Below are positions 1 to 12,029 of a DNA stretch of 64,000 nucleotides, in pieces. The first letter of the stretch is position 1; every line of letters starts with the position of its first letter. The notes below the pieces were generated by a model. It was not told the DNA's origin and made no database searches. It saw only the letters and a list, made by a program, of their open reading frames with translations. A program made the position numbers and the translations under genes. Origin of the DNA: Crocodylus rhombifer (lineage: Eukaryota; Chordata; Crocodylia; Crocodylidae); the NCBI GenBank assembly GCA_038503035.1, contig JAVSML010001010.1, positions 1-64,000 of the forward strand, in the 5' to 3' direction.

Positions 1-2
1 GC

Positions 3-887
3 CGGGAGCAGCCGCGCCCCGCGCCCGGGCGGGAGGCGGAGGCGGAGGCGGCAGCGGCGGGGCGCAGCGGGCGGCGACGCAAGCGGCCCGTGCAGCGGGG
101 CAAGCCGCCCTACAGCTACATCGCGCTCATCGCCATGGCCATAGCGCACGCCCCGGAGCGGCGCCTCACGCTGGGCGGCATCTACCGCTTCATCACGGAG
201 CGCTTCCCCTTCTACCGCGACGGGCCGCGCAAGTGGCAGAACAGCATCCGCCACAACCTCACCCTCAACGACTGCTTCGTCAAGATCCCCCGCGAGCCGG
301 GCCGCCCGGGCAAGGGCAACTACTGGGCGCTGGACCCCCGCGCCCGGGACATGTTCGAGAGCGGCAGCTTCCTGCGCCGGAGGAAGCGCTTCAAGCGCGG
401 GGACCTGTCCACCTACCCCGCCGCCCCGCTGCCGGCCTACGGGCCCGCGCCGCCCGCCGGCTACCCCGCCTCGCCGCCCGCCCTCTTCGGCCTCAGCCCG
501 CTGGCCCCGCAGCCCGCCCAGCCCCTCAGCCCCGAGCTGGCCCCTTCCCCTGCCAGCGCCTGCTCCTTCGGTGCGGCCGGGGCCTTCCCCGCGCAGGCCT
601 GTGCCCTGCCCCGGGGCCCCAGCACCGTGGCCTACAGCTATCTGGGCCCTGCCGCCCCCCTACAAGTCAACCAGGGCTCCTACTCCCACGGCAGCGGGCA
701 GCTCTTTGGGGCCCCGGCTGCCTCACCTCCGCTGAGCAATGATGTTGTGGACTTCTATGGCAGGGGGTCGCCCACCACTTACCCCGCGCATGGCTACGGT
801 GCCGGTGGGCAACTGGCTGGGCATGGGGCCTACCTGCATCACGGGTCCTACCCCAGCAATGTGGAGAGGTTTGTTTCTGCCATGTGA
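3..887 (+). CDS. FOXE1: FOXE1 forkhead transcription factor, 5' end outside window
   Basis: FOXE1 (TTF-2) is a nuclear forkhead DNA-binding factor needed for thyroid and palate development. The frame is open from base 3 to TGA 885-887 (294 codons visible). The codon at 90-92 is GTG, not ATG, and the frame runs upstream of it without a stop, so the true start lies left of the window. A basic stretch (RRRKRP) leads into the forkhead domain at about 99-390, including the recognition helix [15 protein letters not shown] near 235-280 and the wing segment [10 protein letters not shown]. The C-terminus keeps the VDFYGR and RFVSAM motifs, which with the linked HEMGN gene point to FOXE1 rather than FOXE3. 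The linker after the forkhead is Pro/Ala-rich but lacks the long alanine run of human FOXE1. The region is strongly GC- and CpG-rich, as expected for this single-exon gene. Confidence 0.96.
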   Translation, partial: REQPRPAPGREAEAEAAAAGRSGRRRKRPVQRGKPPYSYIALIAMAIAHAPERRLTLGGIYRFITERFPFYRDGPRKWQNSIRHNLTLNDCFVKIPREPGRPGKGNYWALDPRARDMFESGSFLRRRKRFKRGDLSTYPAAPLPAYGPAPPAGYPASPPALFGLSPLAPQPAQPLSPELAPSPASACSFGAAGAFPAQACALPRGPSTVAYSYLGPAAPLQVNQGSYSHGSGQLFGAPAASPPLSNDVVDFYGRGSPTTYPAHGYGAGGQLAGHGAYLHHGSYPSNVERFVSAM

Positions 888-940
888 GGCCAGCAGGAAA
901 GGCACTATCTCTCTTTTTAAGACATGGAGGACCCGGCCTT

Positions 941-1010
941 GAGCATGCGGTAGGACTAGATGACCTCCTGAGATCCCTTCCAGCTCGGTTTTCTTCTCAC
1001 GATTCTGCAG
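941..1010 (+). repeat. CR1 LINE 3'-terminal fragment
   Basis: The text around 950-985 (ACTAGATGACCTCCTGAGAT followed by CCCTTCCAGCTC) is the conserved CR1 3'-end signature, followed by a degenerate CACGATTCTG tail. It begins about 55 bases after the FOXE1 stop, so it probably lies inside the FOXE1 3' UTR. Confidence 0.75.
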
Positions 1011-1501
1011 AGGACATTGTCTCCGGGCAGGAGCCCCTTACCCTTGCCTGAGTTGGGTAGGCTCTCTGTCCATGGCAGGAGCAGGCTCCAACAGGTTCTT
1101 TTCCAGGGACACCAGACTCCACCTGGCTGCTCGTCATGGAGACTCTTCTGTACAATGCAGCGTGGAGGAAGTCAGGGAAACAAGACTGGACAATGATGGC
1201 CCCTGCCATTAGCCAGACTAGGAGTTTGCTTAATGCAAAGGACCTGTCCTGAGCTTGGCCGCTGCTCTGTGGGGAGTCTTAGCTGGGGTGCTGCCATACC
1301 CAGCAGCACTGTGCAGAGACTGACAACTATGAATACACCAAGAGCTTTTCCTCCCCAGGTATCCAGGAAGAGGCGAATTGTCAACGCGTTCTAGCAAATG
1401 CACATTGATTCATTAGATTGCATTTCCTTTAGGTCCCAAAGCTAGCAGGCAGGGGAGTGCCTCTGTACAATTCTCTTTCTACTGACTCTTAATATAACAG
1501 C

Positions 1502-1556
1502 AATAAATGGTACTGTTACCACTCTGGGCATCTGAATATTTGCTATTTTAAATAAA
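1502..1556 (+). promoter_or_regulatory. FOXE1: Candidate FOXE1 polyadenylation signals
   Basis: AATAAA occurs at 1502-1507 and again at 1551-1556, about 615-665 bases after the FOXE1 stop; another AATAAA lies at 1840-1845. Which one is used cannot be told from sequence alone. Confidence 0.45.
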
Positions 1557-1914
1557 TATACTGGGTTGTAATTTTCTTTATGGCAAAGTAACTTCCACGT
1601 GGCAATTTCTGGGCAACTCCCTCCTTTAACCATGTTTGCTGCAGGTCAGCTTTCTTGGATTTGTGCATGGTGTGATTCATGTTTTCCCAAGCCAGCTGTA
1701 GTGGCAGACTGGCTGGGGAGGGGCAAGGGGTTGTTTAATCTCTTGGGGTAAGCCTATGGAGCAGTGCTTATCTGAGCTTGGGTGGTAAAAGTGCTTCTGA
1801 CTCTTCTAACCAGCCTGCTTAGGGACAGGAGACGGGGAAAATAAAGTTAACTAGAAAATGAGGGGCTGATGTGAAGCCTGCTGAAGTCAGTCTGTGTATT
1901 TTTGAAGCAAGCTC

Positions 1915-1947
1915 TTTTTCTTTCTTTCTTTCTTTCTTTCTTTCTTT
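1915..1947. repeat. (TTTC)n microsatellite
   Basis: About eight near-perfect TTTC units. Confidence 0.95.
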
Positions 1948-3363
1948 AGGATGCAGCCAGTCTTATATTATTATAAAATGTGCTTCTTTCAGGTTACTTT
2001 ATGTTGTTTGGGAAGGGATGTAAGGATTGTGTATTTTGGACTTGACTTCCTTCCCAAGCAAGAAAAAGTAAACTGAATGAGGCACTTCTTATAGTAAGGT
2101 AAGGATGGCAACACAGAGAGTAATAGAATGTAATATTGACAATGTAAGCAGGAGAAGAGATGCATGCACCAAAGTCTCCTCAAGACCAGTTAAGTGTTCT
2201 TTCCCCTTGGCTACACTGCCTTTCTCCTGCATTTTGTCTCTTCATTTCTCATAGATCTGTGGTTACTTGGTCCTACTAGATCTTCCCCTATCCTGCCCAT
2301 CCAAGAATCTACTATCCTTATTTATTGGTTTCCAGGTTGATATTTTGTTATGCAACCCTCTGAAGTTTAAAAAGAAACATCTCTCTGTGTATTAAGATTA
2401 TCTGTGTAGTTTCATGATGCTCAGCCTCCAGCCCAGGAGCTGTATTCAGCCTACAGAGCCATGACATTTGGCTTGTGGGACTCCCCATGGGCCCAGAAAT
2501 CTGGTATCTAGGGAGCAATAGCAGCATTAATTGCTTTGAGAGCTATGGCAATTAATGTCGCCACAGCTCCCCTGCTGCCAAATTTCTGGAACCTTCAGGA
2601 GCCCCAATGTCCAGACTGCATGGTCCTGCACACCAGATTGCACCAGCCTGCTGTCACTTTGCAGCTGGATTCAATGCATGAGGTCAGGCCATGGTCAGAT
2701 CTGACATACGGGGTTATGCCAGCATTTGAGATCACAACCTCAGACTAACCCTACAAGCCACTCCTGTGCTGGATCTAACTCACAGATGGACCGTGTGGGT
2801 AGAGTCTGATCTGCAGATTGTCCCTGTACCAGTCATCTGGCCCTGGGGGCTGGAGAGCTTGAGCACCACTTGTGTAGTTCTGTGGGACAAAGATGTGGAG
2901 AAGGGATAGGGGAATGATGCTAGCAGTTTAACTTTGTATGTCCAATTTGCTGTTGTTTGCTGTTTTTAATATTGACTCTTGTTTATATGAATACATATTG
3001 CACCAAATTCTTTGGCAAACCATTTTCTGCCTGCTAATACTTGCTCTCTGAGGGCCTGATCCTTTAAACACTGATGCATCTAAGTCTCTTTGTTCATCCC
3101 AGTAATCCTGTTGTGCTAAACACAGATACTGTCCTGCATATGAAGCTCATCTTGAGTTCACTGGCAGCCTGAGCATACAGGGCTTGCATGCCACAAACCC
3201 TTAGTTGGTAAGATAGTCATGTTAAGTCACTTCCTTACTTTCTGATATAAGGATTACTCACCTCAGAAAGAAAAGCTGGATTCAACCCTTTTTAAATCGA
3301 GTGTAAGACTAAAAGATTCATCCTTTTATCTGAGAAAAAGATGCCTACTGTGACAAAAGCTTC

Positions 3364-3650
3364 TTAAGTAACTAGTGATTTTCTTTTCTTTTTTTTTTTT
3401 TTTTTGCATAACCCAGAATGGTGGTTTTCAGAGAGAAGATCCTCAGCACCAGAAAATTAGCTTTTCCTCCCCACCCCCCACATCCTTTATGGTGTGTCAT
3501 ACTGGTGTCAAAATACTCTTTACTGTGCGAGGGGTGAAACTGAACTGAGATGCCTATAATAGACACTCTTTCCTTACCTGGGTTTATCATAGATATTTAT
3601 TAGAATTTTGTGTCTTAATATACTTATATAGAATTTCATTTTGGTAGTTT
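3364..3650 (-). repeat. Dispersed repeat, copy A (inverted relative to 5790-6058)
   Basis: The reverse complement of this segment aligns over about 260 bases, at roughly 85 percent identity by eye, with 5790-6058. Shared landmarks are AACCCAGGTAAGGAAAGA, CTGGTGCTGAGGATCTTC and CTAGTTACTTA. This copy carries an expanded A/T homopolymer at 3389-3405. Outside the shared block the flanks differ, which fits an interspersed element or a local inverted duplication. Confidence 0.8.
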
Positions 3651-5048
3651 TTATCATTGCAGATCAATGTTTTGAATTTATACAATTCTGGAATATGATC
3701 TGACAAATTTGAAGAAAAAACAGATTGACAAACTGAAAACACCTAGCTGCTCATGTGGGCTTGTTCACACCCACAAATTTTGCTGAGTTTGTTTATACCT
3801 GCATAGTTAAAGTGGAAAACCTATTTATTTTCTGTCCACACTATCTCAATTTAATGTTGTGTTTAACTTGGTATAACTGTATGTGTGCTATAATAGGATA
3901 TAAAAATGGCACCTCTAACTTTATTCAGGAAGATACAAGAAGCACTGATTTTTTTTTTTGATTTTTTTTTTTTTTGGGGGGGGGTTATATACATTGACTG
4001 CTTATTTAAAATGGGTAAGTATGGATCTAGGCTAGTGGCTAATGTTACAGTGCTTACTTGGGAAAAACTCCCACTAAAACCTGTGCTCAGCCACTCAGTC
4101 TTTTGGTCCTGTTGCTCACAGAACCCATTTCAGTATTTTCTCAGTGCACCTAGTGTCAGAGGATTACTTAGCGGGAATCTTTTGCTTTCAGGACTGTGCA
4201 TTAGTATGACTGAAACCAATTGGTATTGTCCTTCTGATGTCAATAGGAATATACCTGGGTGCTAGGTGAGCCACTCTGGCATTTGGGCAGTCATCAATGG
4301 AGCTGCTGAGGTGAGGCAAATCTGAATGAGACAAGAGGGCTGGATTCCACTGGCACTGGCACCATGTGTTGACATGTAACAAAAGGAAGTTTGACCAAGA
4401 GGGGTAGATGAGAACAGGTTGCCTGCTTTTATAGTTCTAGCCCAGGGGAAGTTAACTTGACTTTCTAATCATTATTACCGTGGCTTTTCTGTTGCAGATA
4501 GTAGTGTAACTAGGGTGGGGTGACCCGGGCATGAGCCCTGAGCACCAACTAAAAAGGGGTGCCAGAATGGAAGTCCCTCCCAGGCGTGTGCTCTGCCCTA
4601 ATGTGGTGTTGAATCCACTGTTGCCCCTTGCTTCCAGCAACAAGAATTGGGGGCATTTGGGAAGGTGACATGGGGACCCAGAGCCAGTAGGGCTCAAGGC
4701 TCTGGCTGTGGAGAGGAGGGACAGCAGTTGCTCAGAGCCAATGGGGCAGTTGGGGGCTTATGGGGGTCATGTCCCAGTAACAAGTCTCCTTCTCAACCTC
4801 ATGTTCCTGCCCTCCTTCCCCTCCCTCCTCGTGGGAGATGCTACTTCTGCAGGCAGACATGTCACTATGGCTTCTCTGTTGCAGCTGCTGCTTGCATGTC
4901 ATCAAATTGTCTATTGCCACTAGTGCCAGGAGTGGGGGACACTTGGTGATGTGGGTGACTAAGGGCTACAGCTGCAGAAGGGGGCCATGAAAGGATACCT
5001 GCACCTAGTGGTTGCTACATTAACTCCCTGGCTGTTGGCCATGCTGAA
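3651..5048. other. Intergenic, no gene recognised
   Basis: It contains a T-rich homopolymer tract ending in a G run near 3949-3985. The frames present (for example 4452-4697 minus and 4647-4949 plus) overlap each other and show no domain. Confidence 0.5.
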
Positions 5049-5160
5049 ACCTGCTGGGCTGGGGGCAGGGCACGGATGCGCATGCACACACGCTCAGTCC
5101 CCCACCTCAGCCTGGGATTAACTCAAAGAGACTCCAAGATCTATTGATCTAAGAACCAAC
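5049..5160 (+). repeat. Dispersed repeat block, copy 1
   Basis: It starts CCTGCTGGGCTGGGG and runs to a GATCTATTGATCTAAG motif. The same arrangement, with substitutions, is found at 6111-6232. Confidence 0.6.
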
Positions 5161-5472
5161 TAAGGTGTGGAGAAGTGGCAGCTCTCTGAACCTGGATTTT
5201 GGAAAACAATCCACTATCCATCCACCCATCAAATGTGCATGCGCTCTATATAGTCCTGTGGTGCACACAGTGAACAACACCTTCATCAATGAAAATGCCT
5301 AAGCTAGATGCACACATGCAGGGACTTCACACGGAAGGGCTGCAGACACAACTGGGGCAGCACATATAGTTTTAATGTGGCCCTTAGAATCAAATCATGT
5401 ATAAGACACAGGCAAGGCCAGAAAATTGATACTAAGACTATTACCCATGTGGGTCTAGGGACATAGGTAGGT

Positions 5473-5619
5473 AAGGTTCTTTGGGTAGAGGTGATATCTT
5501 CTATTAGACCAACTGAGTAGACGGAAGGAAAAAAGTTTTTTGGGAAAGTTTGCAAATAACTTTTTTGCCAACTACTCAGTTGGTCTAATAAAAGATATCA
5601 CCTCTACCCAAAGAACCTT
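5473..5619. repeat. Near-perfect 48-bp inverted repeat (foldback element)
   Basis: Arms 5473-5520 and 5572-5619 are reverse complements with one mismatch in 48 (one C/T difference), separated by a 51-base spacer. The arms begin AAGGTTCTTTGGGTAGAGG. This is the form of a short non-autonomous DNA transposon with long terminal inverted repeats; no target duplication could be fixed. Confidence 0.85.
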
Positions 5620-5789
5620 GCCTGACTAAGACTATTTAGTCCTTGACAGACTGTCCTCCATATAGACCCAGTATGAGGCTCTTGGGGGCCCTGAGCAGAA
5701 GCTAAGTTGTGAGCCCCACAATAGATGACCTATACTGCGGATATTGTGAGTGCCGCCGGATCAGTCGAGATGTGATTTTTCCAACAATT

Positions 5790-6058
5790 AAAACTACCAG
5801 CATGAAATTCTATATAAGTATACTAAGTCACAGAATTCTGATAAATATCTATGACAAACCCAGGTAAGGAAAGAATGTCTATTATAAGCATCTCATCTCA
5901 GTTTCACTTCTCGCACAGTAAAGAGTATATTGACACCAATATGACACACTGTAAAGGTTTGCGGGGGGAGAAGCTAATTTCCTGGTGCTGAGGATCTTCC
6001 CTCTGAAAAACCCCATTTTGGGTTATGCACGCAAAAAAATAAATCACTAGTTACTTAG
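5790..6058 (+). repeat. Dispersed repeat, copy B (inverted partner of 3364-3650)
   Basis: This is the forward copy of the unit described at 3364-3650, ending in CTAGTTACTTAGG. The two copies face opposite ways about 2.1 kb apart, so single-stranded DNA or RNA across them could fold back. Confidence 0.8.
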
Positions 6059-6110
6059 GTGTCTATCTAAGCCACCTCCCCTTCCATCCCCCATGGACTG
6101 ACCTGCTGGG

Positions 6111-6232
6111 CTGGGGACGGGGCATACACGTTCATGTACATGCACTCAGCCCTCCACTCCACTCTGGAATTGACTCCAAGAGGCTCCGAAATCTACCAGT
6201 TGATTGAGATCTACTGGTTGGTGACCACTGCT
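6111..6232 (+). repeat. Dispersed repeat block, copy 2, with hAT-like end
   Basis: It is related to 5049-5160 and ends GGTTGGTGACCACTG. The reverse complement, CAGTGGTCACCAACC, resembles the terminal inverted repeat of many vertebrate hAT elements. Confidence 0.55.
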
Positions 6233-6744
6233 TTACGGCTACAGCTATAATCAGAGTAGAAAATGATTATGCACACTGCTTTAACTAACTCAAACCCATA
6301 CTAGTAACGGGGAATATTAAAGAGTACTGGGAATCTGGTCACGGAGCCTAGAGGTGGGATAGGATCTAGTCCACAAGGTCCTAATTCTCCAATTTGAACA
6401 TTTGCTTAAATAGGTCCACCAAGAAATACAGGCCTTGTGTACTTGAGAGAAGATTTCGCTGGAAAAAGTGTACCGTGATAACGTTGTTGGTGAAATTCCC
6501 TTGTGGAGACGCAGTTTATACTGGCAAAGGAGAGCTGAGCTAGCATGGCTCATGCCAGTTGCCTAAGGCATAAGCAACTGTAGCAGAAGGGCATTCTGAC
6601 CAATTCAGACTTGCTGTGACTTTTGTGAGCACAGCAAGGTCAGCTGAGGTGATTTTTCCACCTGCTTAAAATGATAGAGCTGTGCTGGCAAACTGTGCGG
6701 TGTAACCAGGCTGTAGAGTAAGAAGTCTAAAAGCACCTAAGAGC

Positions 6745-7499
6745 AAGGGGTGTGCAAAGCGGGCCCTATTCAATTCGGATTCAGATTCGGCCTGAATCAG
6801 GGACAATGATTTGATTAGCTGATTTAAATCACTGTCCCTGATTCGATTTGGCTGAATCCAAATCTGAAGATTCAATACTGATTCAGGGAATGAGTGATTT
6901 GGACATAGACACAGCTTTGAATGTTTTTTCTACACACCTCGAGGTTTGTGAACACTGCAATGCTGGGGCACGTGAAGTGTCCCACGGGAGTCCAGGGGGT
7001 CCCTCCACATGCTTGGCAGCAAACCTGGAAGTGGACCAGAAGTACTTCCAGTCCACTTCTTGGTCCTCCAGGGAGCACGCAGGGGGGCTACACCCTTGCT
7101 CCCCCATGCTCGGCAGTTGCCCATGGGGGGACCCTGAGTGCCCCCCCAGACCCAGAAGGCACCAGTTGCCAAGCCAGGCAGACCCAGAAGTGGACCAGAA
7201 GTGCTTCTGGTCTATTTCTGGGTCTGCTGTCGAGCGTGCTGGGGAGTCCCCCACGCTTCTGAGGGATGCTCCATCCACCCCACCATTGCAGCTACCTAGA
7301 GGCATGTAGAAAAAACATTTAAAGCTGTGTCTGTGTCTGAATCTCCAAATCTTTCTGAATCTCTCTGAATTGATTCAGAGGGTTCTGAATTGATTTGGAG
7401 AGATTAAAGGGTGCTCTGATTTGATTTGGAGATTTGGCCACCGAATTGGGCCAAATCTCTGCCGAATCGAATCAGGGACCAAAGCTTCGTCCAGGCCTA
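6745..7499. mobile_element. Non-autonomous hAT-like DNA transposon, 755 bp
   Basis: The element runs from AAGGGGTGTGCAAAGC to a right end whose complement starts TAGGCCTGGACGAAGC. It is flanked by CTAAGAGC (6737-6744) and CTAAGAGG (7500-7507), an 8-bp target duplication with one mismatch, the length typical of hAT. Subterminal inverted repeats rich in GAATCAGGGACA and CTGTCCCTGATT motifs can fold (6790-6850). Related pieces lie at 11520-11895, 39515-39765 and 60472-61207. No transposase is present. Confidence 0.8.
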
Positions 7500-7507
7500 C
7501 TAAGAGG

Positions 7508-10311
7508 ATTTAGGAGTCCTAGTCCAATGGTACAAAATTTAGGCACTTCTGAACCTAAATCTTACAGACAGACCTATGGGTTTAGGGCCAGGTCTGGCCT
7601 GCAGCCTTCTCCAGTACAGTTCCGTGGCTCAGGAATGTGGTAATGGGTCATCCTTTGATCAACATAGTTCTGCCAAGGAAAACATTTATCAGAGATGCCA
7701 TATCACTTTGGCAAAGTGCCATTCTGTTAGGACACAGGGCATGCATACTACCTGCATGTCCCAGTAGTATCAACATAAGTTTCTCAGGGACAGACAGACT
7801 GGATTTGCTGCTCTCTTCTTCTAAAACATGGCTGGGGTAAGAGGGGAATAGAAACCCTCCATTGACATGAGGCTCTTCCTGGCTTTCCTGGTTGCAGGAT
7901 CCACCAGGGAAAGGAGGCAGTGAACTTACCTCAGGTTCAATGGCACTTTGGTCCACTGACAAAAGCAGTAGGTTGTTCCCAGATAGGCACAGGAGTTAAA
8001 ATGTAGTAAAGGCCTGTTGGCTTTATAGGGGCACCTGATCCTCTGTGAGCAGTGTGGACATGCTGGAAAACGTGTACTACACTAAAATCAGCAGAATGTG
8101 TTATTTCAGAAAGGGGAAAGGAGCTTTGCTTTTCCTGGTGAGGCCTGCCAGAGCCTGCAATTGCTCAGGTCTAAGGCAGAAAAACACCAAGTCTTATTTT
8201 CCCCAGTCCCTCATCTAATAACCACAGTAAAATTTTACTTTGACACCCTCTAGAATGTGGGAAGACCTGAGAGTTATATACATCAACAAAAATACCATTT
8301 TAGAGCAATTGGTTTAATTATCTTGAAATCAGAGAATCCCTGCTCCAGAAGCATCCCCTCTGGACCTGCACCATACACATGACTCCCTGCAGTGCCCAAG
8401 AAGGTGTGTGGGCTGAGGGGCTGCAAGACCAGGCACCTATCCATCTCTCTGTGTAGACACTGGGCTGATAGAAAGGGAGCATAATTGCCTGGAACTAGGA
8501 GAACAAAGTAGAGGGGGCATTTCAGCTGCTTGTGGTGTACTGTATTTCAGTGCTTAACAGGATGCAACAGTGGCCTTGGTGCATCTTGTGATCACGGACA
8601 TTTGCAGACCCAGAAGTGACAAAAGAAAATATCACTACAGCAACTGAGCAATGGCAAGTAAGATTGCTACAAGACAAAATACTCAGTGCCAGTGTGGTAT
8701 CTGCTGGATAACGATAAATACAGGTTTTCTATCCTTAGATTGTTGCTGTTGGAAACTAATTCTGGTGAGAAATTGAGAATTTTTTCATTGCATCAGTAAA
8801 GCAAGGGCTGTGGATGGTGAAACATATGAACACAAAACTGAATATGGGGCTATCAAGCCCAGTTTCTTGTATTTTCAGGCACCCATTTACCCAGGAAGTC
8901 CCTCAAATTACCTCTTCAAACCCTCATGCACAGGTACAAGGCACAAAACCCGAAACTCCAAGAACATCCCACAACATGCAATTTGAGGGTTAACCCCCTG
9001 GCTACACTGACACCCCCCTGAAGCAGTAGCATTTCCCTTAGGAACAGGGTAGTAATGAGGATGGTAAGGAGACCCCTGCCACCACTCCTTGCAGCTGGAG
9101 CCTCTAGCCCCACTACTTCCATTCTGTTCCCTCCTCCTGCCCCTTCCTTTCTATGCTTAGCACCTGGGGGTAATACCCCAATTTCCTATCTAGTAGTTAC
9201 ACTACTGCTCAAGGAATTCTTGAAAAAGGGCCCCACCTGATGCTACAGAGGAAGGCAAAAGCTCCCCACAGTTCTGAGCACTCTAATCTAGAGGAAAAAT
9301 TGTTTCCTGATCGCAGATTTGACAACTAATATAACCCTGATCAGAAGATCAAGTCCCTCCAGCCAAGAACCTCCGAGTTTTGAAATACAAGTATCAGCAC
9401 AACCCAGCCAAAACCCACAGCCTTAGCTGTAGCCAACATGCCAATGCTCCAGAAGTATGTAAAAAATACCGCAGAAGCCAAATAGAGCATTTATATGGGG
9501 AGAAATTAATTCCCAGCACCTTCAAGTGATCAGCAAATGCCTTAAAAACATAGGGTTGCCTATCACAGCTGGTCTGTTATTGCCATCTTGTGGCTGTGGG
9601 TTAAAATCACAAATGAGAGAATACACAACTTGGGGATATTGTTTAACTGTCTTGGTTTGTAAATTCATTTTTAATGGAGGACAGAATAGTTTCCAGTTAA
9701 CAGATGGCCAGAGTCTAGAGGCAGTGAGAACACTGACTGCTGTGTGGACACAGATAAAGAAGTTGCACAGTGTCCTTACAACACTTGCACAAATACACAG
9801 GGGATTTCTCCATTTACCCACAGCAATTTAATAGCTACTACTGTTCACACTCATATATATTGTGAGAACCAAGGCTGAAAAAGCCAGTTCCATCAAAATC
9901 AAATATGCACAAACATAAGGAGAGCTAAATTTTAATAGCAAATTTAATAATGAAATACAGAAAAGATATACATGGCTAAAAAAGTACAGATCAGGCGTAC
10001 CAAGTAAATGATTAAACATTTATAAAGTGCACATTTATCTAAATGCATAACAATCCATTGACATTTGAATGTAAATTAATTTTAATATTAAGTTCTAAAG
10101 TCTTAAAAAGTCTCTAGCAACTGACCAGTCTGATAGTGAAAAGGATATTTTACCTAGGTTTCAAGTGAAGTTTTAAGAGTAACCTTAGCCCATCTACAGA
10201 TGAGCTATTCCTCAAAACCAACAGGTCAAGGCTGAAGACCAAAGATTCCTAGATGAACCCAGATTTTATACTCTGGGCTTGGCTAAAATATCAAAAAGCT
10301 TACTAAGTAAG

Positions 10312-10313
<2 letters not shown>
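7508..10313. other. Intergenic, no gene recognised
   Basis: There are only short unsupported frames and no element ends that I could pair. Confidence 0.5.

Positions 10314-10357
<44 letters not shown>
10314..10357. repeat. (CA)n microsatellite
   Basis: About 21 CA units. The long frames crossing it are products of the repeat and not genes. Confidence 0.97.
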
Positions 10358-10359
<2 letters not shown>

Positions 10360-10383
10360 ATACTAGCCAATTGCCTGTCAAGA

Positions 10384-11175
10384 ATGATGGGGGTGGGGAG
10401 GGCGGGGACAGAGGCTTGTGTCCGGCCCCTGTCCCGCACTTCAGGTATGGCCATGCTCCCCTGTCCCTGCCACTTCGTCTCCAGGCCCATTCCCCCCACC
10501 CCTGCACTCCAGGTCTGCCCAGCCTGCATCCTCCTGTTTCCCCTCCCTGCTCCCCTCTCTCCCAGCTGTTAGCAGGGCCTGGCAGCAGCAGAGCACCATC
10601 ACCATACCCCCCCCACCCTCCCTGCCAGCTTTTATCAGTGCCTCGTGGCAGCGGGATGGCGGCAGTGTGCTTGCTGAAGTCATGGTGGGTGGGGACAGAG
10701 TCCTGCATCCGGCCCCATCTCTACTTGTCATCCAGTTGGGGGAGGGGGCAAACAGGCACACTGGGCCCACCCTTGCCCCCTACCTCAGGGCTGAGCCTGT
10801 CCCGTCCCCCCCACCATTTTGGAGCTGTTGCTGGGGTATGGCTCTGCCACCATGCCCCCTGCTTTCCCCAGGGCCCAGTGGCCCCACATACACTCATGTC
10901 CAGCTCCACCCCCACTTTTCATCCAGCTGGAGGTGGGGGGAACAGGCTCATTCCCCCCACCAATCTGCCACCACTGCCTGCAGGGAGCGGGGGGGGGGCA
11001 GGTCAGCTGTTCCCCCATTCCATCCCCTGTGTTCCCACCGTCATGATTGGGGGGGCAAGGACAGAGGCCTGCATGGATAGACTAACTTACTGCGCATCTG
11101 CATGTGTAAATGGTGATGCTTTACTATGCAGTAAATTAGTCTACTGCATAATAAATAGTCTTGTATAGACACACA
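10384..11175 (+). repeat. GC-rich degenerate repeat block with Harbinger-like right end
   Basis: A G-rich start followed by GGACAGAGKCYTG recurs near 10384, 10683 and 11043, so a unit of about 300-360 bases repeats with heavy divergence. The right end, near TATAGACACACACAG at 11164-11179, complements to GTGTGTCTATAC, matching the end of the element at 29132. It is probably a non-autonomous DNA transposon with internal repeats. Overlapping long frames on both strands reflect GC content. Confidence 0.45.
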
Positions 11176-11519
11176 CAGTGTTGCCAGTTGGTGCTTTTCT
11201 AATTAATATTCATATCCCCATTCTTATTATATATTTAAACTATATCTTGTCTAAAATTAGCCATGTCTAACCAATAAATGTACTTTAAGTGACTTTTAGT
11301 GAAACCTTTGTCCTAGTTTTTTTCCATTCCATCTTTCTTGAATTTGCTAAAATGGTTCACACCTTGTGATACTCTCTGGTCTATTTATTTCCTTTGCCTC
11401 TTCTTCTCTTAGCCAAACTTTGGTCAAGCAAGTGCTATACCAAATCACTGCAGACAACTTAAGGCCTACAATAGTGTACACTGCTTTTATTACATGCATA
11501 TTATGTCTTAGCATGATTG

Positions 11520-11895
11520 AAGGATCACCACGGGGGGGCACACGGGGGCCCCTGCATGCTCAGCGGCAGACCCTTAAGTGAGCTGGAAGTACTTCCAGTC
11601 CACTTCCAAGTTCACCACCGAGCATGCGGTGGGGCCTCCCCATGCTCCTCTGGGACCCTCCATCTGCCCCACCATCGCAGCATTCACAAGCTGTGCCTGG
11701 TACCTCGAGGTATGTAGAAGAAAGATATAAAGCTGTGTCTATGGCTGAATTGCTGATTTTCCGAATCAGTATCACATCTTTGGATTCAGCCGAATAAAAT
11801 TGGGACAGTGATCTGAATCAACTAATGGAATTGCTGTCCCTGATTCAGGCTGAATCCAAATCTAAATCAAATATGGCCTCTTTTGTACACCCCTA
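11520..11895 (+). mobile_element. hAT-like element fragment, right part
   Basis: It shares with 6745-7499 and 39515-39765 the block around CATTCACAAGCTGTGCC and GGTACCTCGAGGTATGTAG and the paired CAGGGACAG-type subterminal repeats. It ends TTTGTACACCCCTA at 11895. A matching left terminus was not found, so it appears truncated. Confidence 0.65.
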
Positions 11896-12029
11896 GTATT
11901 CAGTCTTAAGAGTTGGTCTCTGGCCTTGATTAACTCAAATCAGGTACATTGTTGCATGGCCAGTTCTTGCTGAACTGGCTCACTAGGCCAGCAAGGACTG
12001 GCAGCTGCACATCATACAGCAAACTTGGG

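Larger units (their letters stand above)
1011..3363. other. Intergenic, no gene recognised
   Basis: Apart from the polyadenylation signals and a TTTC microsatellite, I see only short shadow frames and no splice-flanked conserved reading frame. It may hold the rest of the FOXE1 3' UTR and downstream regulatory DNA. Confidence 0.5.

Noticed and set aside
90..92. Start codon for FOXE1 at base 90
   Set aside because: The codon is GTG and the open frame extends to the window edge with matching upstream residues (RRRKRP), so the true start is outside.
233..742. Second long frame inside FOXE1
   Set aside because: It is the +1-shifted shadow of a GC-rich gene, with Arg/Pro/Ala composition and no domain.
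10266..11168. Several long frames around the CA repeat and GC-rich block
   Set aside because: They occur on both strands at once and reflect the repeat and base composition; no domains or splice context.
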